DNA of 64,000 bases from Argopecten irradians (GCF_041381155.1 NC_091137.1:17169765-17233764), one strand, 5' to 3'. Positions 23,765-37,150 are shown, counted from the stretch's first letter. Notes: a model not told the origin generated them from the sequence alone. Program-made: numbers and translations.

Positions 23765-24139
23765 TTTTATTACATAATCACCAGTTTTTCAGTTGAATAT
23801 TTTTTTATAAAACGAATACGACAATCACTTAACAAAATCACCAACACCGTACCGTACGGAAAAAAGCCCACGTACATCACGTTGTAACTCCGGTTTGGAT
23901 GTCTTATTGTCTGTTTTCACATTATTAGACCTGCTTGCAGCCTTTTGATCTAATACATTCATCGTGTCCGTCCTTTACTCGGTACAGTAAAAGTCTACAT
24001 GACGTGCTTGATTCGAGATCTATAAATCCAGCGCGAAATTGAACGTGAACCTTTGTGATGTCATAATAACGTAACTCACTGTTACTCGCAATTCCTCGGA
24101 AGTTTTTCTAAAAAACTAGACAACAACAGCGAGGTGTTC

Positions 24140-24240
24140 CTAAAGGCGTGCAATATAACATCTCGAACCGTGCAATATAACGTTTCCATGGAAGCGTGCA
24201 ATATAACTTCGAACCGTGCAATATAACAAGGTTTTATTGA
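24140..24240 (+). repeat. Short GTGCAATATAAC direct repeats
   Basis: CGTGCAATATAAC occurs four times with variable spacers (GAACC, GGAAG); the same motif flanks the loop of the foldback at 23591. Probably a decayed relative of that element. Confidence 0.5.
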
Positions 24241-24289
24241 ACGGTCGGTGTAATAGTTGAAAATATTATATTTCTTCATATATAGATTG

Positions 24290-24298
24290 GTGTAAACA

Positions 24299-24332
<34 letters not shown>

Positions 24333-24335
24333 AAA
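24290..24335. repeat. (TA)n microsatellite
   Basis: Runs of TATATATATA with two interruptions by AAA. Confidence 0.9.
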
Positions 24336-25024
24336 CAATAAATGTTTTACATTTTAGTGTCACTATATAAGTGTAGTTTAGTAACTTTTTATTTCCAGAA
24401 TGACCATTATGTAGCAGTTTGTGCAAATAAAAAAAAAAAACACATGTTTAAAGTGTTTTTGTCTAAAAGTAACTGTAAATAACTTTTTTGTCTTGTGTAT
24501 GCTTTTGCAATTTTGCTGGCTGAAAGAACTTTGTTATGTCAACCATTTTAGCAAACTAGGTTAAATATTTGGAAGAATGATTCTTTTTCACAGAACACCT
24601 CTAAACTTTTCCATACCAAATCAATGTCACTGTTTTTGAGATGCTTGAGTATACAGTATTTCAAAGTGTAGACCAGACATGCCACTATTTGTGTGGAACG
24701 TTGTGCTTTCGTTTCACGATTGATTTAGGCTATACTTTGGCACATAATCTATGACAGGTGTATGCCTATTGATTGTAATATTTAGTAACAGTATATGTAT
24801 TTAGAATGACGTACGATGCACCTGCTCGCCAAAAAATGCAAATACTATATTTTTCAACTCGCCATTTCAAAAACCAACTCGCGTTTGGTGAGTGTGCGAT
24901 TGTTAATGTCGAACCCTGATACTAATTGTTTTTCTTGAGATTTCCTAAATCTCAACCCAAGACTCTCTAACCATCTTCCATGGGTTATTTAGTTAGGCGC
25001 CAATGTAGAAGAACAGGAAAAATA

Positions 25025-25110
25025 CACATTCCTGAATCGAAAACGGCCTCCAGTGTGAAAAACTGAGGTTCTAGATATACCGACTGAGCCAACGAATCAT
25101 GCTCCATTAG
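25025..25110 (-). repeat. Possible tRNA-derived SINE remnant
   Basis: Minus strand has TTGGCTCAGTCGG, a good pol III A-box, and TTTTCGATTCAGG, a degraded B-box about 45 nt downstream. No tRNA fold is intact. Confidence 0.35.
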
Positions 25111-25977
25111 CTGAGTGATGGAGGCCATATTTAACACTATGCACAAAACACACCGACCCACTCATTTTACACTTGCATCGAGAAACAAGGGAGGAATTTA
25201 GTGGAAATAGACTGGGTCAATCATCGCTGATAGGGTAGCTCGATTGTTAGAATGAATAATCACTAATCTACTGTTTCAAGCACTTATGTGATCCACATCA
25301 GGCACTTAGAGGCTGATAAGAATATATTTTTCGAATAATATCCATATTTAACTGTATTGTTCTTACAACTATGATCGATATTAAATTCACAAACCTTTCC
25401 ATCATAATTTTTCATCAAGTGGTAAAATTCAAGGCAAGCACAACACACATACACGTAATATTCTGTTCAAATATGCCGCCATGTTTGATTTACCGGAAAC
25501 CATGACAAAATGAAACACTCAACAGGTAAAATGTTTTGAAGTTTAAAAACGCCAACAAATTAAGAACAAACATTATGAAACTGAACAAATGTAAGTATTA
25601 TTTGGAATTTAGGGAAGAAGAATTTCTTAAATGTGTGTTAAAAACTCTGTGACACTATATATCTTCCATTTAAACATTTGTAGGTCATTCCATATATGGT
25701 ACTTAGTTGCCATATTTGGAGTAGACTTTCTAACAAGAAGCATCAGGCGGCCAAGTGAACTGTGTCGGAGATGTGAGCCATTCAAATGTAAATAAATAAT
25801 TATTTTATGTTACAAGTGTTTGATATTGTTGAAATTAATAACACATTTACATGACACCCGTGAAATGTTACATTTTCACCGCTGGATATTTTGCAAAACT
25901 ATGGTCAATATGACTTGATAGTAGCTCTAACAACGACCATTTGTCAGAAATCTTCCGTCCGACATTCAGAGCTACGT

Positions 25978-26055
25978 CATTGCAGCTACTCGATCGATAG
26001 AGAATGTGACTAGTGTTTGGAGGTCCTAGGTTTGAACCCTGTTCTGGATGCTACA
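25978..26055 (+). repeat. tRNA-derived SINE-like head
   Basis: CTCGATCGATAGAG resembles an A-box region and GGTTTGAACCC is one base from the B-box consensus, at tRNA-like spacing with GGAGGTCC before it. Degenerate, so a SINE head or tRNA pseudogene rather than a functional tRNA. Confidence 0.5.
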
Positions 26056-27879
26056 TTTCTCCTCTCCTTATACTCATGATCTGTACCTACTCTTAAACGT
26101 GTATGAGGTCTTATTCCACCTTGATATCGATTTAGTTGGATACACATCACTAATTGAATTTTGTAATTATAACAGACGCTTAAAGTATTGAAATAAAACG
26201 TTTTACAGTGGTCATTCTGTTCGTACTCGGTAATGTTTACACAGATCTATAAAGGATGGGTTACGTGATAAACAACCGATTATTTAGCGAAGCTGACAAA
26301 GCACGATACACACTCGCATGTCTTCTGTAAAGTGAGAGCTCCAAGATTCACATAACTTATAAGGTCATAAAATTTACCCGATTATTAAAAAATAAATTAT
26401 TTGCAAATGATTGGAATGAATAAAAATACTTTAGAACGGAAATCGTTTCCCCTCATGCGTGCATCGCAGTAGGCTAATGAATTTCCCGGGTTTTCGAGGT
26501 GCTCGAGATCCGTCCCAAAAAAGGGTTTTCATTTCCAAGACGTTTATTTAAGACCTTTACACTGCTTAAAATAAATATTTCGCAATTACTTCTAAAACAT
26601 GCTTTTCAAATACCCTGTCGCATGTCCTACAGCAATGGATGTATGAAATAAAATCATTTCTTCTTACATTATTGCATGGAGGCAGCCATATTGTCATCGA
26701 TCTAGTTTATTCGGAACTTCTCGGATTTTGCCATTACTACCATTGCTGCAGCTACTGAAGCACTGCGATTGGTTGGATTCCTAATTCCAACTTGAGAACT
26801 TCAGACCGACAGAAATTTTGAAATAAAAACCAAGTTCTATTTATAAACTTCTTCTTGATATGTTTAATTTGTTTCAAAGAGGAATTTTGGCATTAAAAGT
26901 TATGTCGCCACTTATGAATACACCGTATATATACTTTTTTCCATGTAATCAGTTGTACAATGTACTTGTTAGACAACAAAAACTTACTGTAACAGTAGGC
27001 CTAAGCTTAGATCTAGGCTTAGGCCTAGTTAAAAAAGTAACATTTACGTTGAACTTTGTATGTACATTGTACTGCAGTATGCATTTATATTTAGTAGTTA
27101 ACATTATCTATACTTTTTTCGCTCATTCCAATAAATAATTATATAAATACATACCACTTCTAAGCTGTAGTGATCACGTGTCATTTTCACTCATGGTAGA
27201 ATATGATATAAAATAATAATAAAATTCCACGACAATTTATTAGCGGAAGGTCATTCAGCTGTTCAATTTTGCAATTCAGCTGTGCCGATCAAATGTTTGT
27301 AGGCCGACATAATTTATAAAATGTTACAAACTTAATCCAATACTTGATACTTAAATGAATTTATTATCTTATGAGTAACGCATGACCAATGTTACAATAT
27401 GACACTATTTCTAAAGAAGAGTGTTGTAAATTATCATGTAAATTGGATTATGATGTATCATGTCATTATATAATTTGTTGCTTAGTTTGTAATTTAGTTA
27501 ATCAAAAGGTCGTTAATAAATTTACTTTTGAAATAGAGCATGTGTTTGAACTAAATATTTTAAGTATAAACACGTTAAAATAAAAAGAGTAGACAATTAT
27601 ATATATATCTATTTATATCTATATATATTTTGTATAATTAGCCCGCTACCTAACAGCAAATAATCTAGATCTGTGATGCAGTCGCGTTTTCGGAACTTTT
27701 ATATTGAATGTATAACCAGAAGCCACCTCCAAAAAAATTGCGATCTATAGGCTGCATAGTTTCTTGAAATCTCAAAAATAAAGACAATGCTTTAAAAACA
27801 AATTTTTGTGTATCCTAATTATACAAAATTTATTTTAGATATTATAATATTTCCTCCTTTTCTCAATGTTAAGCGTACC

Positions 27880-30800
27880 ACCTAAAACATCGAACAACAC
27901 AGCGTGGCATCAAAGACATCGAACAACACAGCGTGCCATCAAAGACATCGAACAACACAGCGTGCCATCAAAGACATCGAAAAACACAGCGTGCCATCAA
28001 AAACATCGAACAACACAGCGTGTGCCATCAAAGACATCGAAAAACACAGCATGCCATCAAAGACATCGAACAACACAGCGTGCCATCAAAGACATCGAAC
28101 AACACAGCGTGCCATCAAAGACATCGAAAAACACAGCGTGCCATCAAAGACATCGAACAACACAGCGTGCCATCAAAGACATCGAACAACACAGCGTGCC
28201 ATCAAAGACATCGAACAACACAGCGTGCCATCAAAGACATCGAACAACACAGCGTGCCATCAAAGACATCGAACAACACAGCGTGCACAAGACATCGAAC
28301 AACACAGCGTGCCATCAAAGACATCGAACAACACAGCGTGCCATCAAAGACATCGAACAACACAGCGTGCCATCAAAGACATCGAACAAACAGCGTGCCA
28401 TCAAAGACATCGAACAACACAGCGTGCCATCAAAGACATCGAACAACACAGCGTGCCATCAAAGACATCGAACAACACAGCGTGCCATCAAAGACATCGA
28501 ACAACACAGCGTGCCATCAAAGACATCGAACAACACAGCGTGCCATCAAAGACATCGAACAACACAGCGTGCCATCAAAGACATCGAACAAACACAGCGT
28601 GCCATCAAAGACATCGAACAACACAGCGTGCCATCAAAGACATCGAACAACACAGCGTGCCATCAAAGACATCGAACAACACACAGCGTGCCATCAAAGA
28701 CATCGAAAAACACAGCGTGCCATCAAAGACATCGAACAACACAGCAGCGTCAAAAACATGAACGAACAAACAGCGTGCCATCAAAGACATCGAACAACAC
28801 AGCGTGCCATCAAAGACATCGCAACACAGCGTGCCATCAAAGACATCGAAAAACACAGCGTGCCATCAAAGACATCGAACAACACAGCGTGCCATCAAAG
28901 ACATCGAACAACACACAGCGTGCCATCAAAGACATCGAACAACACAGCGTGCCATCAAAGACATCGAACAACACAGCGTGCCATCAAAGACATCGAAAAA
29001 CACAGCGTGCCATCAAAGACATCGAACAAACACAGCGTGCCATCAAAGACATCGAACAACACAGCGTGCCATCAAAGACATCGAACAACACAGCGTGCCA
29101 TCAAAGACATCGAACAAACAGCTGCCGTCATAGAATGATCGAAAAAACAGCGTGCCATCAAAGACATCCAACAACACAGCGTGCCATCAAAGACATCGAA
29201 CAACACAGCGTGCCATCAAAGACATCGAACAACACAGCGTGCCATCAAAGACATCGAACAACACAGCGTGCCATCAAAGACATCGAAAAACACAGCGTGC
29301 CATCAAAGACATCGAACAACACAGCGTGCCATCAAAGACATCGAACAACACAGCGTGCCATCAAAGACATCGAACAACACAGCGTGCCATCAAAGACATC
29401 GAACAACACAGCGTGCCATCAAAGACATCGAACAACACAGCGTGCCATCAAAGACATTGAACAACACAGCGTGCCATCAAAGACATCGAACAACACAGCG
29501 TGCCATCAAAGACATCGAACAACACAGCGTGCCATCAAAGACATCGAACAACACAGCGTGCCATCAAAGACATCGAACAACACAGCGTGCCATCAAAGAC
29601 ATCGAACAACACAGCGTGCCATCAAAGACATCGAAAAAACACAGCGTGCCATCATAGACACTGAACAACACGGCGTGCCGTCAAAAAAATCGAACAACAC
29701 AGCGTGCCATCAAAGACATGAAAAAACACAACGTGCCATCAAAACATCGAACAACACAGCGTGCCATCAAAGACATCGAACAACACAGCGTGCCATCAAA
29801 GACTTTGAACAACACAGCGTGCCATCAAAGACATCGAAAAACACAGCGTGCCATCAAAGACATCGAACAACACAGCGTGCCATCAAAGACATCGAAAAAC
29901 ACAGCGTGCCATCAAAGACATCGAACAACACAGCGTGCCATCAAAGACATCGAACAACACAGCGTGCCATCAAAGACATCGAACAACACAGCGTGCCATC
30001 AAAGACATCGAACAACACAGCGTGCCATCAAAGACATCGAACAACACAGCGTGCCATCAAAGACATTGAACAACACAGCGTGCCATCAAAGACATCGAAC
30101 AACACAGCGTGCCATCAAAGACATCGAAAAACACAGCGTGCCATCAAAGACATCGAACAACACAGCGTGCCATCAAAGACATCGAACAACACAGCGTGCC
30201 ATCAAAGACATCGAACAACACAGCGTGCCATCAAAGACATCGAACAACACAGCGTGCCATCAAAGACATCGAACAACACAGCGTGCCATCAAAGACATCG
30301 AACAACACAGCGTGCCATCAAAGACATCGAACAACACAGCGTGCCATCAAAGACATCGAAAAACACAGCGTGCCATCAAAGACATCGAACAACACAGCGT
30401 GCCATCAAAGACATCGAACAACACAGCGTGCCATCAAAGACATCGAACAACACAGCGTGCCATCAAAGACATCGAACAACACAGCGTGCCATCAAAGACA
30501 TCGAACAACACAGCGTGCCATCAAAGACATTGAACAACACAGCGTGCCATCAAAAAACATCGAACAACACAGCGTGCCATCAAAGACATGAAAAAACACA
30601 GCGTGCCATCAAAGACATCGAACAACACAGCGTGCCATCAAAGACATCGAACAACACAGCGTGCCATCAAAGACATGAAAAAACACAGCGTGCCATCAAA
30701 GACATCGAACAACACAGCGTGCCATCAAAGACATCGAACAACACAGCGTGCCATCAAAGACATCGAACAACACAGCGTGCCATCAAAGACATCGAACAAC

Positions 30801-33365
30801 ACAGCGTGCCATCAAAGACATCGAACAACACAGCGTGCCATCAAAGACATCGAACAACACAGCGTGCCATCAAAGACATTGAACAACACAGCGTGCCATC
30901 AAAGACATCGAACAACACACAGCGTGCCTCAAAAACATCGAACAACACAGCGTGCCATCAAAGACATCGAACAACACAGCGTGCCATCAAAGACATCGAA
31001 CAACACAGCGTGCCATCAAAGACATCGAACAACACAGCGTGCCATCAAAGACATCGAAAAACACAGCGTGCCATCAAAGACACTGAACAACACAGCGTGC
31101 CATCAAAAAAAATCGAACAACACAGCGTGCCATCAAAGACATGAAAAAACACAGCGTGCCATCAAAACATCGAACAACACAGCGTGCCATCAAAGACATC
31201 GAAAAAACACAGCGTGCCATCAAAGACATCGAACAACACAGCGTGCCATCAAAGACATCGAACAACACAGCGTGCCATCAAAGACATCGAACAACACAGC
31301 GTGCCATCAAAGACATCGAACAACACAGCGTGCCATCAAAGGACATCGAACAACACAGCGTGCCATCAAAGACATCAAAACATCGAACAACACAGCGTGC
31401 CATCAAAGACATCGAACAACACAGCGTGCCATCAAAGACATCGAACAACACAGCGTGCCATCAAAGACATCGAACAACACAGCGTGCCATCAAAGACATC
31501 GAACAACACAGCGTGCCATCAAAGACATCGAACAACACAGCGTGCCATCAAAGACATCGAACAACACAGCGTGCCATCAAAGACATCGAACAAACACAGC
31601 GTGCCATCAAAGACATCGAACAAACACAGCGTGCCATCAAAGACATCGAACAACACAGCGTGCCATCAAAGACATCGAAACAACACAGCGTGCCATCAAA
31701 GACATCGAACAACAACACAGCGTGCCCATCAAAGACATCGAAAAACACAGCGTGCCGTCATAGACATCGATCAAAACAGCGTGCCATCAAAGACATCGAA
31801 CAACACACAGCGTACCGTCAAAGGCATCGAACAACACAGCGTGCCATCAAAGACAGTGAACAACACGGCGTGCCGTCAAAAAAATCGAACAACACAGCGT
31901 GCCATCAAAGACATCGAACAACACAGCGTGCCATCAAAGACATCGAACAACACAGCGTGCCATCAAAGACATCGAACAACACAGCGTGCCATCAAAGACA
32001 TCGAAAAACACAGCGTGCCATCAAAGACATCGAACAACACAGCGTGCCATCAAAGACATCGAAAAACACAGCGTGCCATCAAAACAGCGTGCCATCAAAA
32101 CATCGAACAACACAGCGTGCCATCAAAGACATCGAACAACACAGCGTGCCATCAAAGACATCGAACAACACAGCGTGCCATCAAAGACATCGAACAACAA
32201 CACAGCGTGCCATCAAAAACATCGAACAACACAGCGTGCCATCAAAGACATCGAACAACACAGCGTGCCATCAAAGACATCGAACAACACAGCGTGCCAT
32301 CAAAGACATCGAACAACACAGCGTGCCATCAAAGACATCGAACAACACAGCGTGCCATCAAAGACATCGAACAACACAGCGTGCCATCAAAGACATCGAA
32401 CAACACAGCGTGCCATCAAAGACATCGAACAACACAGCGTGCCATCAAAGACATCGAACAACACAGCGTGCCATCAAAGACATCGAACAACACAGCGTGC
32501 CATCAAAGACATCGAACAACACAGCGTGCCATCAAAGACATCGAACAACACAGCGTGCCATCAAAGACATCGAACAACACAGCGTGCCATCAAAGACATC
32601 GAACAACACAGCGTGCCATCAAAGACATTGAACAACACAGCGTGCCATCAAAGACATAGAACAACACAGCGTGCCATCAAAGATCTCGAAAAACACAGCG
32701 GGCCATCAAAGACATCGAACAACACAGCGTGCCGTCAAAGACATCGAAAAACACAGCGTGCCGTCATAGACATCGATCAAAACAGCGTGCCATAAAACAT
32801 TGAAAACAACACAGCGTGCCATCAAGACATCGAACAACACAGCGTGCCATCAAAGACATTGAACAACACACAGCGTGCCATCAAAGACATCGAACAACAC
32901 AGCGTGCCATCAAAGACATGAACAACAAGCGTGCCGCAACTGAACATCGAACGAAACAGCGTCCATCAACTGAGAACTCAGAACGACAACAAGGTGCCAT
33001 CAAAAACAAGAACAACACAGCGTGCCATCGAAGACATCGAACAACACAGCGTGCCAACAAAGACACCCAACAACATAGCGTGCCATCAAAGACATCGAAA
33101 AACACAGCGTGCCATCAAAGACACTGAACAACACGGCGTGCCGTCAAAAAAAATCGAACAACACAGCGTGCCATCAAAGACATGAAAAAACACAGCGTGC
33201 CATCAAAACATCGAACAACACAGCGTGCCATCAAAGACATCGAAAAACACAGCGTGCCATCAAAGACATCGAACAACACAGCGTGCCATCAAAGACATAA
33301 AACAACACAGCGTGCCATCAAAGACATCGAACAACACAGCGTGCCAACAAAGACATCCAACAACG
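27880..33365 (+). repeat. 29-bp satellite array, ~190 units
   Basis: Core GAACAACACAGCGTGCC preceded by ATCAAAGACATC; length about 5.5 kb. The plus strand has only three T per unit, each followed by C or G such that no TAA, TAG or TGA occurs in any phase. Because 29 is not a multiple of three, all three frames read the same cyclic 29-aa peptide. Variants: GAAAAAC for GAACAAC in scattered units, and composite blocks (GACACTGAACAACACGGCG then CCGTCAAAAAAA, next CATGAAAAAACAC) near 29655, 31078, 31853 and 33118; the variant CCGTCATAGACATCGATC recurs at 31754 and 32759. Edges are more diverged than the interior. Confidence 0.95.
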
Positions 33366-33767
33366 CACGTTGTAAGGAGAATCTGAAACTGTACGTATAC
33401 CATTTTAAACACTATGGTGTCTCGTTCTGCGGACAGTACCCAGAGCCTTCATCACAGGGGCAAACGACAAAAAAAAAAAAAAAAAAAAAAGAATGTCAAG
33501 AGGAAGATTAATATCTAAAATCTAAATGTAAATTCAACCCTAAGATAATAAACAATAGCAAACGATTACATTTGAAGGCAATCTAGTCCTTTATTCTACA
33601 TTAAAAGAATCGAGTAACGGTACACTGTGTGGATTTTAAGTTGGGCGTCACTCTCTGTCATCATCAAAGGAAGTCTCCGTCTCCTTACTTACCTTCACCA
33701 ACTGCTGTTCTGAGGAAACTTCATTGATGAGACGTTATCTTTGGATTGTGTTTTATCTTTATTATTA
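33366..33767. other. Spacer between the satellite and the segmental duplication
   Basis: Contains an A-run of ~22 at 33470-33490. No gene seen. Confidence 0.6.
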
Positions 33768-34689
33768 GAAGTCTGCCATCATTCATGATCGGTTATCTAA
33801 GCTTTTGTGCAGGACAACCACACTTTTTTTCATGATTAACTGCAAACAGCGAAACTGTTTCAGTTGTATCAATTGACAATTTGAATTTGCTCCTGTAAAA
33901 TGTTGGCTCCTTCAACCCTTTTTCGGGAATCCCAATCGTGTCGGAGAGCAATGGAACAAGCATAGGAACTTAAGACGTGGGATGTCCTTTTTGTTCCACG
34001 ATTCATTTATGATGATGGGAGTCTTCTGGTTTTAGGAAACTTCCCATTTGTTTGTGTTGATCTAGTCATATTTACGTTAACTACAATAAGCTGACTGTCT
34101 TGTCTGTTTGTGACAACATGCTATCCTTGAGCCAACACCAGTTTTAAGGTCAAAGAGAGTCTTCCAACTAAATTGCAAAATCGAGCATATCCTCGACATA
34201 ATCTGACAAATACAGCTGAACATTTAAACAATTGTAATTCAGAAGTAAGAAGTGTTCAGTAGTCGGTGGTGCTTGGTCTAAATGCTGTTTAAAGGATTCT
34301 TAAAACAGAACAACAGCCTTTCGGAAACAAAGCATTCAGCACAGTAGCATATGTTGGCCCCCGATCTGGATGTGACTTTCTATGGAAATTTAACCGCATC
34401 GAAACTATACTGTTGTCTTTGGTAACATGATTAAGATAACGTCGCACTACAAAGGAACATTTGTTTTAAAGAGTACAGAATGATATACATGCTTTTTATA
34501 ATACCATTTAGATAAAGTCTTTAAAGTTTTGCTACTTTCACACATTAGCTGATATCTTTAAGTGATTCAATATCAACAGTGTACGTTTGATGCAAAATGC
34601 AAACGCGTTTCGGAATTTAATGAGTTTTCATAACTATGTTGGAAGAAAGTCTTATGTCACATGGCAAGTATTTTTGCAGTCAGCAAACT

Positions 34690-34860
34690 ATCTAATTACT
34701 GTTGGTTTGTTTGATTATATTAACGTCCTATTAGCAGCCAGTCATGTAAGGACGGCCTCCCATGTATGCAGTGTGCAGCGTGTATGGAGTCCGTGTTTTG
34801 GGAGACTGCGGTATATTAGTGTTGTGTCATCTTGTATAGTGGATGCCAAGCACATGACAT
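34690..34860 (+). repeat. Dispersed repeat (TTAACGTCCTATTAGCAGCC type)
   Basis: TTAACGTCCTATTAGCAGCC, GGACGGCCTCCCATGTATGC and TTTTGGGAGACTGCGG are hallmarks of a repeat I recall from bivalve genomes and transcripts. It marks the left edge of DNA present in copy A but not in copy B. Confidence 0.55.
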
Positions 34861-34904
34861 TTATTCAAAGAGCAATGTCGATCCTTAATTTCAATGCATA
34901 TATG

Positions 34905-35190
34905 TTAGATATCTTGATTGCGATATAAGATATTTCATATAGTATATTAGATATTTCATATAATATTTTAAGGTACCTTATTTAATATATAAGATATCTT
35001 CTATACTGTATAAAATCTCTTATATAATATATGAGATATCTTATATGTTTTTTAATTGATCCTATATTAGGTATCTTATATCGTATATAAGATATCTCAT
35101 TTTAATAATCTATATAGATATCTTATATAATATATGAAATAATTTACATAATTGAAATCTCGTTGCTATATAAGATATCTTATATAGAAA
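34905..35190. repeat. AGATATCTTATAT palindromic A/T tract
   Basis: About ten imperfect occurrences of (AT)AAGATATCTTAT(AT), a self-complementary motif, spaced 20-35 bp. Low-complexity and foldable; probably not regulatory. Confidence 0.7.
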
Positions 35191-35485
35191 GCTACGCCAG
35201 TATCAAGCGTTTTGTTGTACGAGACAAAGGTATGCATGTATAGATAGGTCACCAGTATAGCCAATACATTTATTGTCGCCATGTCCGAGAAATAGAAATT
35301 TTGTTGACGCTACGAGGCTTTATTGCATAGGTAGCCATGCAATACAGCCTTAGGCGGCATGAGTGTATTGCCCTAGACCAGCCAGTATCAGACCCGTAGG
35401 TATGGAAGAATATACTTTATCACATGGCATTTTTTTTCGATCGCCCCTGATTGGCTAAAACTTCACTTTCCCGCCACGATTCTAT

Positions 35486-35627
35486 ACAAATATCGACCTG
35501 TTTTCAGGTGCATACGGTGATTTATCAACTCGAGAGAGTGGTATACCCCGAGGCCGAAGGCCGTGGGTTATATCACTTTCGAGGGTTGATAAATCAACGT
35601 ATCCACCTGAAAACAGTTCGATATCTG
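35486..35627. repeat. Foldback element, CCTGTTTTCAGGT family, copy 1
   Basis: Arms 35486-35551 and 35562-35627 (ATATCGACCTGTTTTCAGGT... / ...CCACCTGAAAACAGTTCG) around CCGAGGCCGAAGGCCGTGG. Same family as 36572-36730. Confidence 0.85.
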
Positions 35628-35984
35628 TTTTATTATCTGGCATTTACATGATGTACACTTATTTCCTCTTCATGAAATTGCGTAGCCCTTCTGCCCGATG
35701 CTCAATAGTCCTAATAAACAATAAAAATGAAGGCTTATAATATCAATAAATAGATAAAACAACACGTAATACATTTTACATATTATTTGAATAAATCTGA
35801 CAAAATATAAATATTGGAATGGTCATATTGATTCCAGTAAACCTGCTGCAGTCCGTCACAAATTCGCTGAACGATGACGTCACAATAGATATTTGACGTC
35901 ACGGATATTCTATTTACGATAATAATTCAATTTGCTTGTACGAGCATTTCCATTGACTTAAAAATTTACTTTATCAGCCCATAA

Positions 35985-36243
35985 AGGCAAAAATGGCGTC
36001 GCCGTTTGTAATATTGGCTGAGATGACGGCGTAATAATTTCACAAAAGGTACCAAAATGAATTTTAAATGTTGAAGAGATTATCTTTAGTAAATTGAATT
36101 ATAAGGATTAATTTGAATAGATTTTTTATGTTATGGAGATTAACAAAAAACTGAGTGCTCATCATTTCGCGTTTATTTAGGTACACTCAGATTTTTTGTT
36201 ATATCTCCATAACATAAAAAATCTATTCAAGTTAATCCTTAAT
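35985..36243. repeat. Foldback MITE, GGCGTCGCCGTTTGTAA family, copy 1
   Basis: Contains ATGGCGTCGCCGTTTG and a hairpin: 36110-36170 pairs with 36182-36243 (TCTCCATAACATAAAAAATC arms). Two more copies lie at 60160-60450 and 60885-61176. Confidence 0.8.
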
Positions 36244-36571
36244 TTGGGTACGACCCAGTGGAATCTTATATCAACCTGTGAAGTGATTGTGACGTTACAA
36301 TGTATTTTACATGACGGCACAATGCAAGATTTCTATTATTGGTGGTTTTGGAATCTTATATCAACCTGGGATGACGTCACGATGAATAGTTCGGAATGGA
36401 TTACGTGGTGTTTTCTCTATTTTATTGATATTATCAGCCTTCATTTTTCTCTTCGAAATTATTCAACAGGACTATTGAGTATCAGGTCAATTCGGGGAGA
36501 GGGGCTGCTCAATATCGTAAAGAAGGCAAGGAAATACATGTATTCAAATGGTTTACACCATGTTAATACCA

Positions 36572-36730
36572 TATAATAAAACAGATATCAACCTGTTTTC
36601 AGGTAGATACGGTGATTTATCAACTCTCGAAAGTGAAATAACCATCGGCCTTCGGCCTCGGGTGATATCATTTGCTCGAGTTGATAAATCACCGTATCCA
36701 CCTGAAAACATGTCGATATTTGTGTAATAT
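36572..36730. repeat. Foldback element, CCTGTTTTCAGGT family, copy 2
   Basis: Inverted arms share GATATCAACCTGTTTTCAGG and GATACGGTGATTTATCAACT with copy 1; centre reads ATCGGCCTTCGGCCTCGGG. The loop half-palindrome matches the 23591 and 35486 foldbacks. Confidence 0.85.
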
Positions 36731-37142
36731 CAATGAAGTATGCAGCCAAGCAGCACGCCTCACCCGAACACAAATTATAAAACGGGTATGATTATTAAGT
36801 AGTATATTTGCATTTTATTAATTGATTAATTTTTCGTTGGATATCGAACCATGAAGCTGAAACGGTTCACGCTAAAATGCTCTTTGTCAGGGTTGCCATG
36901 TGAGTATATATACCAGTAAACTGCAAGGTTGACAACCTAGAACGTTTCTGGACGTGTGAATTTATCATTACAGAGGTGAATTAATCGATATACGCGTATG
37001 AATCTTATAATTATTTTATAATAAAAAGTGCAAAATGTCTGGTGGTGCAGTACAATGAAGGAATTGTGTGACGTTCAACAATGCTTACTCTCGGAAGAAA
37101 CCAGCGCAATATCGTCATCTTATAACTGTCCTCTGTTTTGGG

Positions 37143-37150
37143 TATATTAA
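37143..37150 (+). promoter_or_regulatory. TATA-like TATATTAA upstream of the lectin gene
   Basis: 55 bp before the first ATG of the secreted lectin gene. In this A/T-rich DNA the motif is weak evidence. Confidence 0.25.

Larger units (their letters stand above)
24336..27865. other. Intergenic stretch between YEATS2 and the 29-bp satellite
   Basis: No supportable exon on either strand. Contains two tRNA-derived-looking segments (25025-25110, 25978-26055) and A/T-rich DNA. A 5' non-coding exon and promoter of YEATS2 should lie here; ATGGCGGC (minus, ~25480) and AATAAT|GTAAGA (minus, ~26670) are possible but unproven sites. Confidence 0.5.

Noticed and set aside
25978-26055. Functional tRNA gene
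   Set aside because: Only box-like elements are visible; stems do not pair, so a SINE or pseudogene head fits better.
26860-27138. 92-residue plus-strand frame
   Set aside because: A/T-rich, no splice context, no recognisable domain.
27866-31144. A 1,092-residue open frame (and overlapping ones to about 33511) as a repeat protein gene
   Set aside because: It is a direct consequence of a stop-free 29-bp satellite; no promoter, intron or non-repeat domain supports coding.
27880-33365. CRISPR-like array
   Set aside because: There are no unique spacers between repeats, and the context is a spliced eukaryotic genome.
34587-34928. 113-residue plus-strand frame
   Set aside because: Mostly made of a dispersed repeat and unique A/T-rich DNA; no motif.
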